52,450 nt of DNA, from positions 1 to 52,450 of the forward strand of contig CALFNG010000224.1 in assembly GCA_937902985.1 (NCBI GenBank), in the 5' to 3' direction. The position numbers and the translations under genes are program-made. Shown here piece by piece: positions 25,737-33,838 of this stretch (the first letter of the stretch is position 1; every line of letters begins with the position of its first letter). The DNA comes from an uncultured Myxococcales bacterium (GTDB lineage Bacteria; Myxococcota_A; Polyangia; Polyangiales; Polyangiaceae). Under the pieces are notes generated by a model. The model was not told the DNA's origin, made no database searches, and saw only the letters and a list, made by a program, of their open reading frames with translations.

Positions 25737-27857
25737 TTGACCGCGAGGCGAGAGATCGCGATGTACGCATCCCCCGTTTCTCGACGCTTAGGAGTCCACG
25801 TGGAAGTTCTCTCCATCCAAGCCGCTGGTACCGGCGCATTTGCGTTGTTGCTCGCGCTTGGTTTCTACGTCCGTGTGAAGAGCGCGCCCGAAGGCAACTC
25901 GGCGATGGCGCGCATCGCCCGGTACATCCGCGAAGGGGCGATGGCCTTCCTTTCGCGCGAATACAAGGTGCTCGCCGGATACGCCGCGGTCGTCTTTTGC
26001 CTCCTGGCCTGGCGCCTTGGACTCGCGGCGGGCCTGTCCTTCGTCGCGGGCGCGTTCCTCTCGCTGCTCGCAGGCTTCTTCGGCATGAAGGCAGCCACGT
26101 ACGCGAACGTCCGCACCGCCGAGGCCGCGCGCGGCAAAGGCAAGGCAGCGGCGCTCGTCACGGCGCTCGACGGCGGGGCGGTCATGGGGCTTTGCGTCGC
26201 GGGCCTCGGCCTCATCGGTATGGCCTTCCTCTTCGGTTACTTTCCTCACGACGAGGCCTTCGGCCCGATCATCCACGCGTTCGCGGTCGGGGCCAGCTCG
26301 ATCGCGCTCTTCGCGCGAATCGGAGGCGGCATTTACACGAAGGCGGCCGACGTCGGCGCCGACATCGTAGGCAAGATCGAAGCGAACATCCCGGAAGACG
26401 ACCCCCGCAACCCGGGGGTCATCGCCGACAACGTCGGCGACAACGTGGGTGACATCGCCGGCATGGGCGCCGACATCTACGAGAGCTACGTCGCCGCGGT
26501 CGTCGCCGCGATGGCCCTGGGGATGACGCTGCCGGCCCACGACCTCGCCGCCCTCGCACCCGGCGTGACGTCAGACGTGACCCTGCGCATCCTGGCCCTC
26601 CAGCTGCCGCTCTTGCTCGCGACGCTGGGACTCGGCGTCTCGATCGTGGCCATCTTCATGATGCGCGCGATGAAGAACCTGCCCCCCGGTACGGTGCTTC
26701 GGGTTGCGCTGCTCTTGCCGCCCTTCATGGTCGTCGGCGTATCCGCCGTCGTCCTTCCGATGATGCAGATCGGCTGGTCGGCCGTGATCACGCTGACCGC
26801 TGGCGCCATCGGCGGCGCCGTCGTCGGTCTCGTCACCGACTATTACACCTCGATGACGCCGGTTCGGCGCGTCGCCGAGAGCGCCCTCACGGGGCCCGGG
26901 ACCAACGTGATCCGTGGCCTCGCCGTCGGCCTCGAGAGCGTCGCCATCCCGCTCTTCACGCTTTGCGTCGTCGGCGGCATCGCCAATCACGAGCTCGGCC
27001 TCTACGGCATCGCAATCGCCGCCGTCGGCATGCTGACCGGCACCGCCATCGTCATGACGGTCGACGCCTACGGACCGATCGCAGACAACGGGGGCGGCAT
27101 CTCGGAGATGGCGGGTCTCGGGAAGGACGTGCGCGCGATCACCGACGAGCTCGACGCCGTCGGCAACACGACGGCCGCCGTCGGCAAGGGCTTCGCGATC
27201 GGGTCCGCGGTCTTGACGGTCGTCGCCCTCTTCGCGGCGTTCGACATGGCCGTGAACGCCGAGCGGCGCCTGCATGGCGGCCCCGAGCTCGTGCTCCTGC
27301 TGACCGATTCGCGCGTCCTCATGGGTCTCCTCTTCGGCGCCGTTCTGCCCTGCCTCGTGGGCGCGCTGACGATGACCGCGGTCGGCCGGGCCGCCGGAGC
27401 GATCGTCGAGGAGATCCGCCGGCAGTTCCGGGAGATTCCCGGCCTGCTCGAGGGCCGCCCCGGCGTGGAGCCCGAGCCGAAGCGCATCGTCGACCTGGCC
27501 ACTTCCGCCGCGATCAAGGAGATGATCGCCCCAGGGGCCATCGCGGTACTCGCCCCACCGATCCTCGGGTTCGCCTTCGGTCCCGAAGTGCTGGCCGGAG
27601 CGCTCGCGGGAGCCCTGGCCGTGGGCGCCACGATGTCGCTGATGATGGCGAACGGAGGCGGCGCCTGGGACAACGCCAAGAAGTTCATCGAGAAGGGCGG
27701 CCTCCCCGGTCACGCCAAAGGCTCCGACGCCCACAAGGCGGCGGTCGTCGGCGACACCGTCGGCGACCCTTTCAAGGATACGGCCGGCCCTGGCATCTCG
27801 ATCTTGATTAAGGTCATGGGCGTCGTATCGCTGCTCATCGCGCCGCTCATCGCGTAG
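25737..27857 (+). CDS. hppA: Membrane-bound ion-pumping pyrophosphatase
   Basis: Up to 706 residues; the real start may be ATG 25761 or GTG 25800, since the family homology begins at about [12 protein letters not shown]. The protein hydrolyses cytoplasmic pyrophosphate and pumps H+ or Na+ through about 16 TM helices. Catalytic motifs are intact: [20 protein letters not shown] near residue 205, [20 protein letters not shown], and the C-terminal [19 protein letters not shown]. The segment [16 protein letters not shown] has Ala and Gly at the two positions that are Lys and Thr in the K+-independent group, which predicts the K+-dependent subfamily. The pumped ion cannot be settled from these residues. 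Confidence 0.95.
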   Translation: MTARREIAMYASPVSRRLGVHVEVLSIQAAGTGAFALLLALGFYVRVKSAPEGNSAMARIARYIREGAMAFLSREYKVLAGYAAVVFCLLAWRLGLAAGLSFVAGAFLSLLAGFFGMKAATYANVRTAEAARGKGKAAALVTALDGGAVMGLCVAGLGLIGMAFLFGYFPHDEAFGPIIHAFAVGASSIALFARIGGGIYTKAADVGADIVGKIEANIPEDDPRNPGVIADNVGDNVGDIAGMGADIYESYVAAVVAAMALGMTLPAHDLAALAPGVTSDVTLRILALQLPLLLATLGLGVSIVAIFMMRAMKNLPPGTVLRVALLLPPFMVVGVSAVVLPMMQIGWSAVITLTAGAIGGAVVGLVTDYYTSMTPVRRVAESALTGPGTNVIRGLAVGLESVAIPLFTLCVVGGIANHELGLYGIAIAAVGMLTGTAIVMTVDAYGPIADNGGGISEMAGLGKDVRAITDELDAVGNTTAAVGKGFAIGSAVLTVVALFAAFDMAVNAERRLHGGPELVLLLTDSRVLMGLLFGAVLPCLVGALTMTAVGRAAGAIVEEIRRQFREIPGLLEGRPGVEPEPKRIVDLATSAAIKEMIAPGAIAVLAPPILGFAFGPEVLAGALAGALAVGATMSLMMANGGGAWDNAKKFIEKGGLPGHAKGSDAHKAAVVGDTVGDPFKDTAGPGISILIKVMGVVSLLIAPLIA

Positions 27858-27977
27858 CGAGAGAGCCCAGCGCGTCTCACGGCCTTCCCGCGCGTCTCCC
27901 TCGCCACATCCGGGCGTCATCTCGATGGGGACGGGCATCTCCCGCGCCTCATGGTCGAGCCGCGGCCGCGGGGACGC

Positions 27978-29345
27978 TCAGTATTGAGGTACGGCCGCCA
28001 GGAGCGCGTCGAGGAGGGCAGCTTGCTCCGCCGCGGCCGGGTCATGCATGTCGCGAGCGAGGAGCGCGAGCGAACGGGCGTGCATCCGTGCGACACTCCG
28101 GAGGCCCGCTGCGCTTCCGCCTCCGACGAACGCCGCGTCGAGGCGCGAGAGGGTCGCAAGCGCCGACGCGTAGGCGATGACGTCGCCGTGGCGCGACCCC
28201 GCGAGGCGCTCGACGTTGTCGTCGTAGGTGCAGCGAAGCTCGGCGCCCATGGTGCGCCGGGTACCGCCGTTGCCCAGGTCGTCGAAGCTCGCGGTGACGT
28301 GGAGCGTGAACGCCTCGCCGGCCGTCCATGCGGGAATCGTGACGCGGACGACCTCGGCTCGTTCTTCGCCCGCTCGGACGTCTCCGAGAGCGAGCTCGCC
28401 TCCCTCGATCTGCCAGCGCGTGTCGCCTCCAGACGCTTCGAGCACGTGCGAAGGCGCAGGAGTCCCGTCGAACGAGAGCACCAGGTTGCCGAACTCCGTC
28501 GCCCCCGAGGGGGGCACGAAGTCACGAACCTCTCTCGCGCTCGCGTCGAGATCGCCGTCGTCGGGCGCCACGACGGCGATGGGAACGGCTCCGTCCCCGA
28601 GGCCGGCGATCCATTCGTCCGTGGCTTTCGCAGCCTGCGGACCGCGAACCTCGCTCAGCACGAGCACGCGCCGGCGCGTCGCCCGCGAGACCCCGTCGAG
28701 GGCGACCTGGAGAGCATGGGCGCGGTCGCTCTTGCGCGAGGCCGGAGACGCCAGCGTGCGCTCGATCGCCGCCATCACGAGCGACCGATGCGACGCGGGC
28801 ATCGCCGGGACGACGACGCTAGCGCCTGTCGCGCAGGCGGCGTCGACGACCTCGATCCGGTCACGACCTCCGAGCTGGTCGACGGCCGCTTCGGCGAGCG
28901 CGCGGAGCTCGTCTCGGCGCCCGTCGATGACGACCGCCACGTCTTCACCCCAGCGTGCGGCGCCCTCGGCCGCGGGTGCCAGCACGTCGACGCGAACGAG
29001 CATCTCGCCGCCCCACGCCGGAACGCGGCTGTCGCTGGGGCGCAGCGACACGGCGAGTCCGCGCGTCGCGACGAGCGTGGGCACGCTCGTCTTCGTGAAC
29101 CGACCGTTCGCCGGGATGAGGAAGCCGAGCGGCGCGCGCCAGGCCTCGTACGGATCGCGAACGACGAGGCGACCGGGCACGTCAGCCGAGTCGTGGAACT
29201 CGAGCCCGTTCGCCGTCACGACAGAGGCGCCGTGCCCGCCCTTCTCGGGAAAGACGAGCGTGCCGTCGCGCGCCAGAAAAGGGCGCGAGCAGGCGCAGAG
29301 ACCGAGAGCCACCAGGCCGGCTCCGCACGCTCGCATGGCCGGCAT
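27978..29345 (-). CDS. Lipoprotein with von Willebrand A-like domain
   Basis: 455 residues (start ATG 29345, or 29336 giving a tighter signal). The lipobox is LGLCAC. Residues about 130-270 look like a VWA-type Rossmann domain (DVAVVIDGRRDELRALAEAA, RRRVLVLSEVRG, AVPIAVVAPDDGD), but the metal-binding DxSxS is replaced by D-G-R-R-D, so metal binding may be lost. An N-terminal beta domain and a C-terminal helical part (YASALATLSRLDAAFVGGGS) flank it. Probably an envelope protein mediating protein contacts; function unknown. It is followed by the convergent hppA about 120 bases away. Confidence 0.75.
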   Translation of the reverse strand: MPAMRACGAGLVALGLCACSRPFLARDGTLVFPEKGGHGASVVTANGLEFHDSADVPGRLVVRDPYEAWRAPLGFLIPANGRFTKTSVPTLVATRGLAVSLRPSDSRVPAWGGEMLVRVDVLAPAAEGAARWGEDVAVVIDGRRDELRALAEAAVDQLGGRDRIEVVDAACATGASVVVPAMPASHRSLVMAAIERTLASPASRKSDRAHALQVALDGVSRATRRRVLVLSEVRGPQAAKATDEWIAGLGDGAVPIAVVAPDDGDLDASAREVRDFVPPSGATEFGNLVLSFDGTPAPSHVLEASGGDTRWQIEGGELALGDVRAGEERAEVVRVTIPAWTAGEAFTLHVTASFDDLGNGGTRRTMGAELRCTYDDNVERLAGSRHGDVIAYASALATLSRLDAAFVGGGSAAGLRSVARMHARSLALLARDMHDPAAAEQAALLDALLAAVPQY

Positions 29346-29361
29346 GATCCAGTGTAGCGCT

Positions 29362-29384
29362 CGAACGGGCCGTAGACCCGTTCG
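29362..29384 (-). terminator. Hairpin after the alcohol dehydrogenase operon (distal)
   Basis: CGAACGGG, loop CCGTAGA, CCCGTTCG form a perfect 8-bp stem in the gap between the minus-strand alcohol dehydrogenase and the following lipoprotein gene. No U-run is present, so termination strength is uncertain. Confidence 0.4.
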
Positions 29385-29412
29385 GGTTCCGTGGGCGTCG
29401 CGCTCCGGCTTC

Positions 29413-29435
29413 CGCGAGCTCGCTTCGGGCTCGCG
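29413..29435 (-). terminator. Hairpin directly after the alcohol dehydrogenase stop
   Basis: CGCGAGC, loop TCGCTTCGG, GCTCGCG form a perfect 7-bp stem 4 bases downstream of the stop at 29439 (minus strand). Together with the hairpin at 29362-29384 it makes a double stem-loop at the operon end. Confidence 0.4.
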
Positions 29436-29438
29436 CGC

Positions 29439-30449
29439 CTACAGCTCGCCGGACCGCAGCACCGCGGCGCCGTTGATTTCGCCGCGCTTCAAGCGGGCCA
29501 AAGCTTCGTTGGCCTCTTCGAGGGGGAAGACGTCCGTGGCCGTGCGAACGGGAATCTCGGCGGCCAGCGCGAGGAACTCGCGCGCGTCGTCTCGCGTGTA
29601 GTTGGCCACGCTGACCAGGTTGCGTTCGAGCCAGAGCAGGTCGTACGAAAACGATGGGATGCGGTCGAGATGAATGGCGTTGATGGCCACGGTGCCCCCA
29701 CGCGCCGTCGCGCGCAGCGCCGAGACGACGACGTCGCCGCTGGGCGCAAACGTGATCGACGCGTCGAGCGGAGCGGGCGGGGCCTCGTCGTATCCTCCCG
29801 CCCACGCCGCTCCGAGCGCCAGGGCCCGAGCGCGCTCGGACGCGGAGCGCGTACTGACGAAGACGCGGCAGCCCCAGTGAAGAGCCACCTGGATCGTGAG
29901 GAGCGCCGAGGCGCCGAAGCCGTAGAGGCCGAGGACGCCCCCGGGCCGGATACCCGAGCGCTTGAGGGACCGATAGCCGATGATCCCTCCGCAGAGCAGC
30001 GGGGCGACAGCCAGGTCGTCGAAGCCGTCGGGAAGGTGAAACGCGAAGTCGCCCCGCACCACGGCGTGCGTGGCGTACCCACCGTCCCGGTCCCAGCCGG
30101 TGAACCGCGCCTGCGGGCAGAGGTTCTCGCGCCCGCCGAGGCAGAAGGCGCATGCGCCGCACGTGCTCGCCAGCCACCCGATGCCCGCTCGCTGGCCGAC
30201 CTTCCACCCGTCGGCGCCGGGGCCTATGGCCTCTAAGTGACCGACGATCTGGTGACCGGGCACGATCGGCAGCGTGCGCGCTTCGATGTCCCCTTCGCAG
30301 ATCTGCAGGTCGGTCCGGCACACGCCGCAGGCAGCCACGCGGAGCAAGAGCTCGCCTTCGCCCGGCGACGGCACGCTCCGGGTCTCGAGCGCGAGAGGCG
30401 ACGCCGTGAGGGGCGCCGGTCGCGAAAGGGTCATGCTCCGCGTCGTCAT
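29439..30449 (-). CDS. Zinc-dependent alcohol dehydrogenase (MDR family, AdhA-like)
   Basis: 336 residues, ATG 30449 overlapping the upstream stop (ATGA). Catalytic zinc ligands are Cys44 (GVCRTDL) and His66 (PGHQIVG). The structural zinc site is Cys97, Cys100, Cys103 and Cys111 (STCGACAFCLGGRENLC). The NAD(P) fold has GLYGFGASALLTIQVALHWG. GHQ instead of the common GHE is typical of the AdhA-like subgroup of zinc-binding alcohol dehydrogenases. It would oxidise alcohols or reduce aldehydes; substrate unknown. The coupled upstream gene is a winged-helix protein, but no shared pathway is apparent. Confidence 0.92.
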   Translation of the reverse strand: MTTRSMTLSRPAPLTASPLALETRSVPSPGEGELLLRVAACGVCRTDLQICEGDIEARTLPIVPGHQIVGHLEAIGPGADGWKVGQRAGIGWLASTCGACAFCLGGRENLCPQARFTGWDRDGGYATHAVVRGDFAFHLPDGFDDLAVAPLLCGGIIGYRSLKRSGIRPGGVLGLYGFGASALLTIQVALHWGCRVFVSTRSASERARALALGAAWAGGYDEAPPAPLDASITFAPSGDVVVSALRATARGGTVAINAIHLDRIPSFSYDLLWLERNLVSVANYTRDDAREFLALAAEIPVRTATDVFPLEEANEALARLKRGEINGAAVLRSGEL

Positions 30450-31564
30450 CGCCGCACGGTCCGGGGGCGCGTTCGCACCCTGATCGAGGCCGTCTTTCCC
30501 AGAAACTCCCCGTAGTCGTTGACGACGCCCGGTAGCGCCTTCGAGTCGACGGCCTTGAGCGGCTCGAAGGGCGCGAGCGCGACGGTGACCGCGGCCCCCC
30601 TGAGTTCGCGGCCCCACGTCCCGGCCACGCTACCGTTGACCAGCACCGTAGGCGACAAGAGACCCCAGCCGTTGTTGACGCTCTGGTTGGCGGCGAGGAC
30701 CGCGCGGCGATCGCGGTAGCCGACGAGGTACTCGTCGAACGCGGGCAACAGATGCACGCGCGACACCTTCGGGGACCGCCCCGCCACCGCCGCTCCGTGT
30801 CGCGAGTACCAGTAGGTCCCGTCTCCGACGACCTCGCGTTCGAGGCGCGCCCTGACCGACTCGAGCCCCTCTCGGGCCTTGCCCACGGGCAGCCCCGACC
30901 ACCAAGTGAAGTCGGCGAGCGTCGCCGGACCATGACCGCCGAAATAGCGCTCGGCGATCGCGGCGAGCGCTTCGTCGGGCTGAAGGGCCGGCGCAGGCGG
31001 CACCCACTCGTCGAGGAGCACGAAGGTGGGCTGCTTACCGTCGCGCGCACCGAAGCAGACGAGCCCTTCCTGGGCGAGGCGCCACAAGACGTGAATGCCG
31101 CGCTGGCCGGCCGTGGAGACCTTCGCCGCCTCGAGCACCTCGTAAACGTTCTTCCGTGTTCGCTGGCGACCTCCCTGGAGGGCTCGCACGAGCGCCTTCC
31201 GGCTCCTTCGCAGGTCGGCCTCGCCGATGTCGAGCTCGGCGAGGCGGCGCGCGCCCCGGGCGACGATGGCAGGCGTCAGGAGCGCGAGCATCCAGCGGAC
31301 GTCGGCCGCCGCGACGATGTGGAGCGTGCCGCGCATCGGCCACGTGCGAACGATGCTCTTGTCGGAGAGTGCCCGCTCGATGTCGGCCTCGCGCGATCCC
31401 GGCAGGCGCAGCCCGATCGCCCAGAGGGACCCGAGGTAGTCTTGCGCCTGAACCGCGCCGAACGATTGGACGACGTCGCTCGGCGTCTCGAAGGCTCGTA
31501 GCGACCGGTGGCCGAGGTGCTGGCCGAGGCGCTGGCGCACGAGGTCGAGTCGGCCGCGGCTCAC
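30446..31564 (-). CDS. Winged-helix DNA-binding domain protein (HTH_42 / YcaQ-AlkX-like family)
   Basis: 372 residues, GTG 31564, which overlaps the stop of the thioesterase remnant (GTGA). Features of the family are visible: VVQSFGAVQAQDYLGSLWAI near the N-terminus, RTWPMRGTLHIVAAADVRWM, RYFGGHGPATLADFTWWSGL in the middle, and HLLPAFDEYLVGYRDR near residue 285. Members include glycosylases that unhook interstrand crosslinks (YcaQ/AlkX) as well as poorly studied paralogs. The QxQ-type catalytic motif of AlkX is not clear here (QAQD is the nearest candidate), so glycosylase activity is not asserted. It is coupled to the alcohol dehydrogenase downstream. Confidence 0.85.
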   Translation of the reverse strand: MSRGRLDLVRQRLGQHLGHRSLRAFETPSDVVQSFGAVQAQDYLGSLWAIGLRLPGSREADIERALSDKSIVRTWPMRGTLHIVAAADVRWMLALLTPAIVARGARRLAELDIGEADLRRSRKALVRALQGGRQRTRKNVYEVLEAAKVSTAGQRGIHVLWRLAQEGLVCFGARDGKQPTFVLLDEWVPPAPALQPDEALAAIAERYFGGHGPATLADFTWWSGLPVGKAREGLESVRARLEREVVGDGTYWYSRHGAAVAGRSPKVSRVHLLPAFDEYLVGYRDRRAVLAANQSVNNGWGLLSPTVLVNGSVAGTWGRELRGAAVTVALAPFEPLKAVDSKALPGVVNDYGEFLGKTASIRVRTRPRTVRR

Positions 31565-31881
31565 GGGTCGAGCGGCTTCACGAGGAAGATGGCGTTGGCG
31601 CGCGCGATCGGGCGCGAGCGGTCGTCCTGCCACGCCTCGACGCTCATGTTCACGATGCGACTCCCCTGCCTCGTAAAGACGCCCTTCGCGAAGGTGTCGA
31701 GCGGGCGGCCGGACCGCAAGAAGTCGATGGTGATAGTCACGATCTTCGGCAGCATCAGCGTCTCCGATTCCCACACCGTGGCGAGGCGCGGCACGCCGAA
31801 GTTCGAAGTGCTCGCGTAACAGGGGACGAGCGCGCCGTTGATGTACGGCGCGTCGGTGGCGTTGCCGATGATCTCGCCGCC
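31561..31881 (-). pseudogene. 5'-truncated PaaI-type hotdog thioesterase
   Basis: The open frame runs from an in-frame TGA (31882-31884) to the stop at 31561, 106 residues without an ATG; GTG 31794 would give only 77. The sequence is clearly the C-terminal part of a hotdog thioesterase: strands VTITIDFLRSGRPLDTFAKG and MSVEAWQDDRSRPIARANAI. The first third of the fold is missing. Just upstream, another frame reads APDREGALHRLL, which could be joined by a one-base shift near 31882, and only about 45 bases separate this from the preceding gene's stop. It is either a recent pseudogene or a sequencing frameshift on a truncated gene. It would hydrolyse acyl-CoA if intact. Confidence 0.65.
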
Positions 31882-31925
31882 TCAAGAGCCGGTGGAGCGC
31901 GCCCTCGCGGTCCGGCGCGGCGAGG

Positions 31926-32327
31926 TCACTTCTTCTTGGCCTTCTTAGCGGCCTTCTTGGCCGCCGGCTTCGCCTTCGACCAGACGCCGAGCGTGGCGCC
32001 GCCGGGGTCGACGAAGATGCCGATGATTCCGTTCTTTCCGATGTCCATCATCGGCAAGATGACCTTCGCTCCGCCCTTCTCGGCTTTCGCGAGGGACTTC
32101 TTGACGTCATCGACCTCGACGTACGGGAGCCACGTGATCGGCGCCTCCGGCATGGGCTGGGCCTGCATGCCGCCGCCAGGCCCCTTGCCCGGCGCAATCA
32201 TCGTGTAAACGCCGCTGGAACCCATCGACATATCGGTGAGCTTCCAGTCGAACAGCTTCTTGTAGAACTTCTTCGCCTTGGCGAGATCGCCGGTCGTCAG
32301 TTCGATGTGGGCAAAAGGATTGGCCAT
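31926..32327 (-). CDS. VOC (glyoxalase/bleomycin-resistance-like) domain protein
   Basis: 133 residues from ATG 32327 with GGAGAGA in front. Two beta-alpha-beta-beta modules of the vicinal oxygen chelate fold are visible: HIELTTGDLAKAKKFYKKLF with YTMIAPGKGPGGGMQ, and WLPYVEVDDVKKSLAKAEKG with GIIGIFVDPGGATLGVWS. The first-module His and C-terminal acidic position are in keeping with small VOC enzymes or ligand-binding proteins; no substrate can be assigned. A Lys/Ala-rich C-tail (PAAKKAAKKAKKK) is an unusual extension that may bind nucleic acid or polyanions. First gene of the minus-strand cluster running to 29439. Confidence 0.88.
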   Translation of the reverse strand: MANPFAHIELTTGDLAKAKKFYKKLFDWKLTDMSMGSSGVYTMIAPGKGPGGGMQAQPMPEAPITWLPYVEVDDVKKSLAKAEKGGAKVILPMMDIGKNGIIGIFVDPGGATLGVWSKAKPAAKKAAKKAKKK

Positions 32328-32611
32328 GGTCTCTCTCCGGTGGTTGCTCGCGCGCGAGCGCTCACCAAGAGACCACGTTTTCGTCTCGATCGGCGCGGCG
32401 AAGATCGGTCCGAGCACATCAGGATCGCCGCCGGCGCCGTGCCGGGCGCGGGCCCGTGGAGGGCAAATGGTTGCCGCCCCGAACGGTCGCGGCGCCCCAC
32501 GCGCGCCTACGCGGGACCGGGGGGGGCCCCCGACATCGCGGAAGATCCTCTCGTCGGTGCCGGACGAGCCTACCTAGAACACGGCCTCTTGCGCCGGCCT
32601 CTCCGAGCGCA

Positions 32612-33388
32612 TCACGCGCGGCGACCGCGTGGAAGCAGGATCAAGACCCCGGCGACCATCGACGCGGAGAAGAACCACACGTTCGTGACGAACGCACCGA
32701 AGGCGTGAATGCCCAGGACCAGCGCGGCCGCGAGCCAGTACGGCCGCCTCGCGAAGAGCACGACGCCGAGGGCGATCTCGCTCGCCGCGCCGGCTTGCGA
32801 CAGCCGCGCATCGACGGCGACCGACGAGAGTGCCCTCTCGACGATCGCCGGGTACGGCCAGTTCTGCCCGTTCCAGAGGTACTGACTGCGGACGAAGAGC
32901 TGACCGCCGTCGAGCCAGTCGGGGTTCAGTTTGAGGAGCCCCGTCGCCACGTAGATCCACCCGAGCTCGGCGAGGAGGACGTGACGCACCCACGTGGGTC
33001 GCGTGCCGCGCTGGAAGGGCCCGCCGTCCGAGTGCGCGAGGATCAGATAGAAGACCGACGCGAAGAAGAAATCGTTCAGCGCAAAGAACTCGAAGGCTTC
33101 GACGCCACGCGCCAGCGCCGCGATCATCCCGAAGATCCAGACGAACCTCCCGACCACGAGCATCACGCCGCTGACGACGAGCACCGCCTGCAGCACGAGA
33201 AGCTCGACGCTTCGGTCGTGGGGGAACCAGATGCGGGAGCGCTCGGTCATTCCCCATGCGAGATCCACGACGTCGTAAACCACCCAGATCGCCGCGAGCA
33301 CGCGGCGAAAGGTGACCAGCGCGTTGCCGGTGTCCTGGGCGTCGAGCCACTGCGGGGCCCGATCAAGGGCAGTCGAAGCTGAGCTCAT
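32612..33388 (-). CDS. HTTM-domain membrane protein (gamma-carboxylase TM-domain-like)
   Basis: 258 residues, ATG 33388 overlapping the upstream gene by 26 bases. There are about six TM helices (LLVLQAVLVVSGVMLVVG, VFYLILAHSD, ASEIALGVVLFARRPYWLAA). The segment LAELGWIYVATGLLKLNPDW followed by LDGGQLFVRSQYLW is the hallmark of the HTTM domain shared with vitamin K-dependent gamma-carboxylase. Unlike the animal enzyme, no soluble beta domain is fused; a separate 131-residue protein is encoded in the overlapping gene before it. Activity is unknown; bacterial HTTM proteins may be quinone-linked carboxylases or oxidoreductases. Confidence 0.82.
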   Translation of the reverse strand: MSSASTALDRAPQWLDAQDTGNALVTFRRVLAAIWVVYDVVDLAWGMTERSRIWFPHDRSVELLVLQAVLVVSGVMLVVGRFVWIFGMIAALARGVEAFEFFALNDFFFASVFYLILAHSDGGPFQRGTRPTWVRHVLLAELGWIYVATGLLKLNPDWLDGGQLFVRSQYLWNGQNWPYPAIVERALSSVAVDARLSQAGAASEIALGVVLFARRPYWLAAALVLGIHAFGAFVTNVWFFSASMVAGVLILLPRGRRA

Positions 33389-33758
33389 GGACCCCGCCGT
33401 CGCTGCTGAAACACATCAGGCTCGCGAGCGTCCTGGCTTCGGTGCGGTAGGTGCATCCCCTCTCGGCGCTCGCCTTGTACCAGTCGGCATCGTTGAAGAC
33501 CGTGTCGAATTCGATGGCAGGTTCGCGATCGTGCCACCGTGCCACGCGCGCGCCTTCGACCTCGAGCGGCGGGTCCCAGCCGACCACGCAGCGGTCCAGG
33601 CGAATCGCGAACATGTCCCATGAATACGGCACCCGCGTCGGCGGATGCGACAGCGGGCGGTACCCCGCGTCGAGCTGCGCGAACTGGGCGTGGACCTGCA
33701 CCACCACGAGGACCGTGAGCAGGGTCACGAAGTAGATGGCGCGAGCGCGAGGCTGCAT
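33363..33758 (-). CDS. Membrane-anchored small protein paired with the HTTM protein
   Basis: 131 residues from ATG 33758. It has an N-terminal signal anchor (AIYFVTLLTVLVVVQVHAQF) and an exported domain of about 100 residues with four cysteines in C-x-n-C arrangement (RLDRCVVGWDPP, GCTYRTEART, LMCFSSDGGVHELSFDC). It overlaps the HTTM gene by 26 bases in another frame, which argues for co-translation and a physical complex. PYSWDMFAIRLDRC resembles the lead-in to the luminal domain of HTTM proteins as I recall it, so it may be the soluble domain split off as a separate chain. Not otherwise recognised. Confidence 0.75.
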   Translation of the reverse strand: MQPRARAIYFVTLLTVLVVVQVHAQFAQLDAGYRPLSHPPTRVPYSWDMFAIRLDRCVVGWDPPLEVEGARVARWHDREPAIEFDTVFNDADWYKASAERGCTYRTEARTLASLMCFSSDGGVHELSFDCP

Positions 33759-33838
33759 GGGCGTCGACGTGGAGGATAGCGTTTCGCGCTCCCCCGACGA
33801 AGCCGCGTCGTCTACTGTAGCGCGGCTAGAGCCCGCCG

